The notes under the pieces are model-generated. The model ran no database searches, had not been told where the DNA came from, and saw nothing but the letters and a program-made list of their open reading frames with translations. Both the position numbers and the translations under genes were made by a program. A stretch of 8,621 bases of DNA from Acidaminococcus fermentans_A (GTDB taxonomy: Bacteria; Bacillota; Negativicutes; Acidaminococcales; Acidaminococcaceae), in the NCBI RefSeq assembly GCF_052216985.1, contig NZ_JBQOUY010000048.1, forward strand, positions 1 through 8,621, given 5' to 3'. Shown in pieces: positions 5,137-8,621 of this stretch; position 1 is the first letter of the stretch; the number at the start of each line of letters is the position of its first letter.

Positions 5137-6510
5137 ATGGGTGAAGGGAAAAAATATCCGGTCCAGTTTTACGGTGGATATCTGGGGGCCTGGTCCTGTT
5201 TGGTCCTGGCCATTGCAGGTATCATGTATATGTTGCTGATCCGCGGTGGTGGGACAAAAAGCATCATGGTGGCACTGTTCGTCTCTCTGGTATTGGGACT
5301 TGTACTGGCCAAAGACAAAGTCGGCTATGGGGATGAGATGCTGAAGGGCCTGAAGGAATCCATGGTTACGACGATTTGTATGGCTTTCTTTATGGCCGGT
5401 CTGCTTTCGGCTCTGCTGAAAAGCTGCGGGCTGATCCAGGCACTGCTGTGGGCGGTAGGCGAGACACATACGCCTATTTCACTTCTTCCTCTTGTGGCGT
5501 TCCTGGTTTGCGTAGTGATTTCCACAGCCTGTGGGACTTCGACGGGAACCGTAACGGCCGTATCGGCTGTGATGTGTCCCATTGGGGCAGAACTGGGCAT
5601 CAACATGGGATTGATGTGCGGGGCCATCATCAGCGGGTCCATTTTTGGGGATAACCTGGCTCCCATTTCTGATACGACGATTGCATCTTCCCAGACCCAA
5701 GGAGCGAATCTCCGGGATGTGGTCCGGAGCCGTCTGCCTTATTCGCTGCTGGCTGCCGGTATTTCTGCCGTCCTTTATGTATATTGTGGACTGACCATGA
5801 TTTCTGGATCTGCCGTCCAGTTTGCCAATAATGCCCAGTATGCCAAATCTCTGGTATTCCTGGCCATTCCCGTTGTCCTGATTTATCTGATGCATAAGGG
5901 ATGGGGACTGGTTTCTTCTCTGCTGCTGGCCAATGCCATGGCCGTGACTCTGTGCTTGGTGTTGGGAGTCATCCCTGCAGCCAAGATGTTCAGTGATAAA
6001 AGCCCGATCGTTACCGGGATGGCAAGCATGGCCAATGTTGCCATCATTTCCTTCCTGATGCTGATGATGCTGCAGATTCCCGTCATGTGCGGGGGATTCG
6101 ATGCTTTTGCCGGTTGGCTGATGCAAAAATGCAGCAAGATCCGGGATGCAGAACTGATTGCTTATTTTGCCTCCATCTTTGGCGTCGTTGCAACTCACAG
6201 TTCCACCAATACCATTCTGTTTTTTGGCCCTTTCGTAAAGAAACTGATGGATGGGTATAAGGAACAGGCTGACGGCTGCCGGAGCGCCAATATTCTGGAT
6301 GGGGTAGCCTGTGGGACCAATGGGCTGATCCCTTATGGGAATCCCATGTTGGTCATTACTGGGGTTTGTGCAGGATTGCCCGGTGTTTCCGATACTTTCT
6401 CTTTTTTGGATATAGCCCCTTATACGTATCATTGCTGGGGCCTGCTGTTGATTTTCCTTCTGAGTATCCTGACTGGAGTGGGACGGAAGAGAAGCCAGTT
6501 TGCAAAATAA
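5137..6510 (+). CDS. NhaC-family Na+/H+ antiporter-like membrane transporter
   Basis: A 457-residue, strongly hydrophobic protein with about 10-12 predicted membrane segments. The N-terminal cytoplasmic stretch is short and basic, with helices from about 18-36, 41-58, 76-95, 113-131, 152-172, 201-220, 237-252, 258-280, 298-316, 340-364 and 431-448. The diagnostic motif GDNLAPISDTT lies at 171-181, followed by IASSQTQGANLRDVVRSRL. Its counterpart in the second half is THSSTNTILFFGPF (353-366) and GTNGLIPYGNP (393-403). The family exchanges Na+ for H+, but some members exchange organic acids (the B. subtilis malate/lactate antiporter MleN belongs to it). Its operon with an aminotransferase rather than stress genes suggests a metabolite exchanger. 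AGGGAGG (5122-5128) sits 8 nt before ATG 5137. Family membership is confident; the substrate is not. Confidence 0.9.
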   Translation: MGEGKKYPVQFYGGYLGAWSCLVLAIAGIMYMLLIRGGGTKSIMVALFVSLVLGLVLAKDKVGYGDEMLKGLKESMVTTICMAFFMAGLLSALLKSCGLIQALLWAVGETHTPISLLPLVAFLVCVVISTACGTSTGTVTAVSAVMCPIGAELGINMGLMCGAIISGSIFGDNLAPISDTTIASSQTQGANLRDVVRSRLPYSLLAAGISAVLYVYCGLTMISGSAVQFANNAQYAKSLVFLAIPVVLIYLMHKGWGLVSSLLLANAMAVTLCLVLGVIPAAKMFSDKSPIVTGMASMANVAIISFLMLMMLQIPVMCGGFDAFAGWLMQKCSKIRDAELIAYFASIFGVVATHSSTNTILFFGPFVKKLMDGYKEQADGCRSANILDGVACGTNGLIPYGNPMLVITGVCAGLPGVSDTFSFLDIAPYTYHCWGLLLIFLLSILTGVGRKRSQFAK

Positions 6511-6532
6511 GTAAAAATCGATATGGATGAGT

Positions 6533-6564
6533 AAAAGACTGCCGGATTTGCTGGCAGTCTTTTG
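6533..6564 (+). terminator. Rho-independent terminator after the antiporter gene
   Basis: AAAAGACTGCC (6533-6543) pairs perfectly with GGCAGTCTTTT (6553-6563) over 11 bp, with a G-T and a G-C pair extending into a 5-nt loop. The U-run is part of the 3' arm. It begins 22 nt after the antiporter stop and ends that operon. The mirrored A-run could let it act on the other strand, but no opposing gene is near. Confidence 0.88.
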
Positions 6565-6712
6565 TCATAGCGATAAGCCTTGGGCTTTATGATGATATAG
6601 TAATAAATTTTACATATTAATCATAATAGATAGCCCTTTTCATATTTTTGATTGACTTTAAAGGATTTTCGATTCCAATAAAAGAAGTAATACTCATAAA
6701 AGGAGAGATTCC
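6565..6712 (+). promoter_or_regulatory. AT-rich upstream region of the NCS2 permease gene
   Basis: The best promoter candidate is TTGACT (6652-6657) with CAATAA (6676-6681) 18 nt downstream. The -35 is good and the -10 poor. The ribosome site AGGAG is at 6701-6705, 7 nt before ATG 6713. A weak hairpin, AAGCC-TTG-GGCTT, lies at 6575-6587. I looked for a purine-riboswitch-like aptamer, since relatives of this permease are often controlled by one, and see none. Confidence 0.35.
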
Positions 6713-8134
6713 ATGGATCTTTCCCGTCTTTCTGAAGGGGTGATGCCAAAACAGGAGATTGTTGCATATCGGAGTGGTTTGCAAGTTGGAAGAAAGGATG
6801 GGGTCAAGATGGAAAATCAAGGAAACGGTTCATTTGCTTCTTTTGCAGAACGCCATTTTCATCTAAAAGAAAATGGTACAGATGTAAAAACCGAATTGTT
6901 GGCTGGACTGACGACCTTTGCAACTATGTCCTATGTCCTGGCCGTAGTACCTAACATGCTCAGCAAGTCTGGTATCGACAAATCCGGGGCTTTGACTGCA
7001 CTGATCCTGATGGTCGTACTCTGCAGCGGGGCCATGGCGGTTTATACCAATCGGCCTTTCTGCTTGGCTCCTGGCATGAGTTCCGTAGCCATCATCAGCA
7101 ACCTGGATTCTATTGGGATGTCCGTTGAAACAGCTTTCGGCATCATCTTTATCGAAGGGGTCATCTTTGTCATCATTTCTTTTGCCGGGATGAGGGAAAT
7201 TATTGCCAAGGCCATCCCTGCCAGTGTCAAAATTGCATTGAGCGGAGGCATTGGCCTCTGGATTTCCTTAATCGGCTTAAAATCAGGAGGAATCGTTGTT
7301 GCCTCGGCAAAAAACACCTTGGTATTTGGCAACCTCCATACTGCCAAAGCCTTCATGTTTTTGATCGGCTTCCTTTTGATTTTGATCTTTGAAGCCCGTA
7401 AAATCAAGGGAAGTATGCTGCTTTCCATCATCATCGTTACGCTGATCGGCATCCCTCTGCAAATCACGAAACTGCCCACCAGCTTCTTTAACGCTCCGGG
7501 GAGCATTGTTCCGTTGATCGGACGGCTGAATGTGATGGATGCGCTGAAACCGGAATATTTTCCCTGGCTGCTGACCTTCTTCGTACCGGACTTTTTCGGG
7601 ACCATGGGCATTATCCTGGGGATTGCCAACCAGGCAGGCTGGTTGGATAAACATGGGGATATGGATGGCATCGATAAATGCTTCAAGGTGGACTCTTCAT
7701 CCACTGTACTGGGCAGCTTCTTCTGCATGCCGGTCATGACCACATATCTTGAATCGGCCAGTGGGGTCGCTGATGGCGGCCGTACCGGTCTTACGGCAAT
7801 CAGTACCTCTGTCCTGTTTGCCCTTATGCTCCTTTTCACTCCTCTTGCCCTGATGGTACCGGGCGTTGCCACCGGTCCTGTCCTGACCATCATCGGTTTC
7901 CAGATGCTCACCTCCATGCGGGCCATTGATTACACCGATGTGACGGAATTCCTGCCCGCTTTCATTGCTGTAGCCATGACCGTACTGACTTACAACATTG
8001 CAAACGGTATGGCTCTTTCCATCATTTCTTATCTGGTCATGAAGATTGCCGCAGGAAAGGCCAAAACGGTACCGGCAGCTATGTACGGAATCGGAGCCTG
8101 CATGCTGTTCTATATGTGGATGATCATCAAATGA
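6713..8134 (+). CDS. NCS2-family permease, AzgA/PbuG-like subgroup (purine permease-like), substrate motifs divergent
   Basis: A 473-residue inner-membrane transporter with about 13-14 helices. The family start is clear at HLKENGTDVKTELLAGLTTF (50-69), equivalent to the N-terminus of PbuG/AzgA purine:H+ symporters. ESASGVADGGRTGLTA (347-362) with Glu347 and VDSSSTVLGS (326-335) are also conserved. Three motifs around the expected binding site differ from PbuG: APGMSSVAII (119-128) instead of APGMGLNAFF, PDFFGTMGI (292-300) instead of VDFFDTAGT, and CMPVMTTYLES (338-348) instead of GTSTTTSYVES. Adenine, guanine or hypoxanthine transport is therefore not assured. The start at 6713 has a strong AGGAG with 7-nt spacing and adds a 32-residue hydrophilic extension. 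The internal ATG at 6809 would give the more usual N-terminus but has only a weak AAGGA-type site 10-11 nt upstream. It is a single-gene unit between terminators. Confidence 0.88.
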   Translation: MDLSRLSEGVMPKQEIVAYRSGLQVGRKDGVKMENQGNGSFASFAERHFHLKENGTDVKTELLAGLTTFATMSYVLAVVPNMLSKSGIDKSGALTALILMVVLCSGAMAVYTNRPFCLAPGMSSVAIISNLDSIGMSVETAFGIIFIEGVIFVIISFAGMREIIAKAIPASVKIALSGGIGLWISLIGLKSGGIVVASAKNTLVFGNLHTAKAFMFLIGFLLILIFEARKIKGSMLLSIIIVTLIGIPLQITKLPTSFFNAPGSIVPLIGRLNVMDALKPEYFPWLLTFFVPDFFGTMGIILGIANQAGWLDKHGDMDGIDKCFKVDSSSTVLGSFFCMPVMTTYLESASGVADGGRTGLTAISTSVLFALMLLFTPLALMVPGVATGPVLTIIGFQMLTSMRAIDYTDVTEFLPAFIAVAMTVLTYNIANGMALSIISYLVMKIAAGKAKTVPAAMYGIGACMLFYMWMIIK

Positions 8135-8181
8135 TCAGAGACATCTAGTTTGAGATAGAGCCGCAAGCCCTAAAAGATATC

Positions 8182-8227
8182 AAAAAAACCGGTGAAAGAT
8201 AGTTCGACGATCTTTCACCGCTTTTTT
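8182..8227. terminator. Bidirectional rho-independent terminator between the NCS2 gene and right gltS
   Basis: CGGTGAAAGAT (8190-8200) pairs perfectly with ATCTTTCACCG (8210-8220) over 11 bp, and the loop can close further with GT/AC. It is flanked by seven A's on the left (8182-8188) and six T's on the right (8222-8227), so it has a U-run in either direction. It lies 55 nt after the NCS2 stop and 24 nt beyond the stop of the convergent gltS gene, serving both. Confidence 0.92.
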
Positions 8228-8251
8228 GCGTATATTTATTGGGTAAAGGAC

Positions 8252-8621
8252 TTATCCTAGTTTTCTGTGGGTATTGAAGAAAATGAACCCGAGAGCGATA
8301 AATACCACGAAGATGGCCGCGCCCACACCAGCGGTCAGGCCGACTCCGGTGCTCAGCCAGATGGGGGTCAGGCCTACGAAGATATCCTTCCAGGACATGA
8401 GAGTCGCATAGATCCCGTGGCTATCCCCAGCATGGGATTCCGAGTTGGGGTCGATGGAACGGACAAGAGCCAGCCCGGTAGAGGTGTTGCCGGTGGCCGC
8501 CCCGAAGCACATGCAAGCTTTTTCGAACCATTCTTCCTTGGCGAATTTCCGGGCACAGAACAGCACCAGAGGAACCGTCAGGGCCGTCAGGACCACACAG
8601 TAGATGGCCAGAGGGGCTGCG
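8252..8621 (-). CDS. gltS: Sodium/glutamate symporter-like protein (ESS/GltS family), second copy, C-terminal part, 5' end outside window
   Basis: The last 122 residues of a second symporter gene, read on the minus strand. Stop TAA is at 8254-8252 and the frame stays open to the right edge. The visible protein matches the left copy (1-370) at all positions except one internal Leu for Ile and the final residues (NTHRKLG here, NTKRSLS there). It shows the same FGAATGNTSTG motif and terminal membrane helix. Because the nucleotide differences are almost all silent, both copies seem to be under selection for protein function rather than one being a decaying duplicate. Its 3' end is followed by its own terminator, unrelated to the one after the left copy. 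Whether the two genes differ in promoter or N-terminal sequence cannot be seen here. Confidence 0.75.
   Translation of the reverse strand, partial: AAPLAIYCVVLTALTVPLVLFCARKFAKEEWFEKACMCFGAATGNTSTGLALVRSIDPNSESHAGDSHGIYATLMSWKDIFVGLTPIWLSTGVGLTAGVGAAIFVVFIALGFIFFNTHRKLG
8271..8621. repeat. Right arm of large inverted repeat (gltS 3' region)
   Basis: Reverse-complement partner of 1-351 (17 mismatches, no gaps). Mismatches are unevenly spread: 10 in the 281 bases next to the window edge, but 7 in the 70 bases nearest the stop codon. The repeat continues beyond the right edge. Confidence 0.95.

Noticed and set aside
4579..5469. Long open frame on the minus strand across the aminotransferase/antiporter junction (296 codons)
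   Set aside because: It overlaps two well-supported genes, has a His/Gln-rich composition typical of an antisense shadow, no ribosome site and no recognisable domain.
5479..6432. Minus-strand open frame of 317 codons inside the antiporter gene
   Set aside because: Composition (Asn/Gln/His/Ile repeats) mirrors the hydrophobic codons of the membrane protein on the other strand; it is a shadow.
6511..6712. Purine riboswitch upstream of the NCS2 permease
   Set aside because: The expected three-way-junction core and conserved loop sequences are not present; only a terminator and a weak 5-bp hairpin are seen.
7042..7926. Minus-strand open frame of 294 codons inside the NCS2 gene
   Set aside because: Antisense shadow of a transporter gene without start signals or domain features.
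1..8621. Composite transposon bounded by the inverted repeats
   Set aside because: The repeat arms are symporter coding sequence with silent divergence, and there is no transposase, terminal motif or target-site duplication in view.

Overview
The window looks like a chromosomal segment from an amino-acid-fermenting member of the Negativicutes (Acidaminococcus-like). This is inferred from the gene content (two Na+/glutamate-symporter-like genes, an NhaC-type antiporter, organic-acid enzymes), the moderately high GC of the genes, the AT-rich intergenic regions and the strong AGGAGG ribosome binding sites. No rRNA or other taxonomic marker is present, so the assignment is tentative. I see no transposase, phage gene, tRNA, rRNA or CRISPR array.

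Layout, left to right: the 3' part of a gltS-like symporter gene (+, cut by the window edge); a strong hairpin; a LysR-type regulator (-); a divergent control region with a near-palindrome; an aldolase of the DRE-TIM/HMGL-like superfamily resembling DmpG (+), followed after 1 nt by a D-isomer-specific 2-hydroxyacid dehydrogenase (+); a terminator; a 332-nt AT-rich intergenic region with a good sigma-70-type promoter, a dyad between its -35 and -10, and a leader hairpin; a class I (subgroup Ib, aspartate-type) aminotransferase (+), followed after 27 nt by an NhaC-family antiporter (+); a terminator; an AzgA-like NCS2 permease (+); a bidirectional terminator; and the 3' part of a second gltS-like gene (-, cut by the right edge).

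The two window ends form a large inverted repeat. Positions 1-351 match the reverse complement of 8271-8621 with 17 mismatches and no gaps by my count. All but one of the mismatches fall at third codon positions. The two symporter genes therefore converge on the central block and could recombine to invert it.

The central genes read as a small catabolic or exchange module: aminotransferase (amino acid to 2-oxo acid), DmpG-like aldolase (cleavage of a 4-hydroxy-2-oxo acid to pyruvate plus an aldehyde, or the reverse), 2-hydroxyacid dehydrogenase (reduction of an oxo acid such as glyoxylate or pyruvate), and an antiporter from the family that includes malate/lactate exchangers. The divergent LysR gene is the obvious candidate regulator of at least the aldolase-dehydrogenase pair. 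The enzyme set parallels the route from 4-hydroxyglutamate to pyruvate and glycolate, but this is a hypothesis. Key residues differ from the textbook families in the aldolase, the dehydrogenase and the NCS2 permease, so exact substrates cannot be assigned from sequence.
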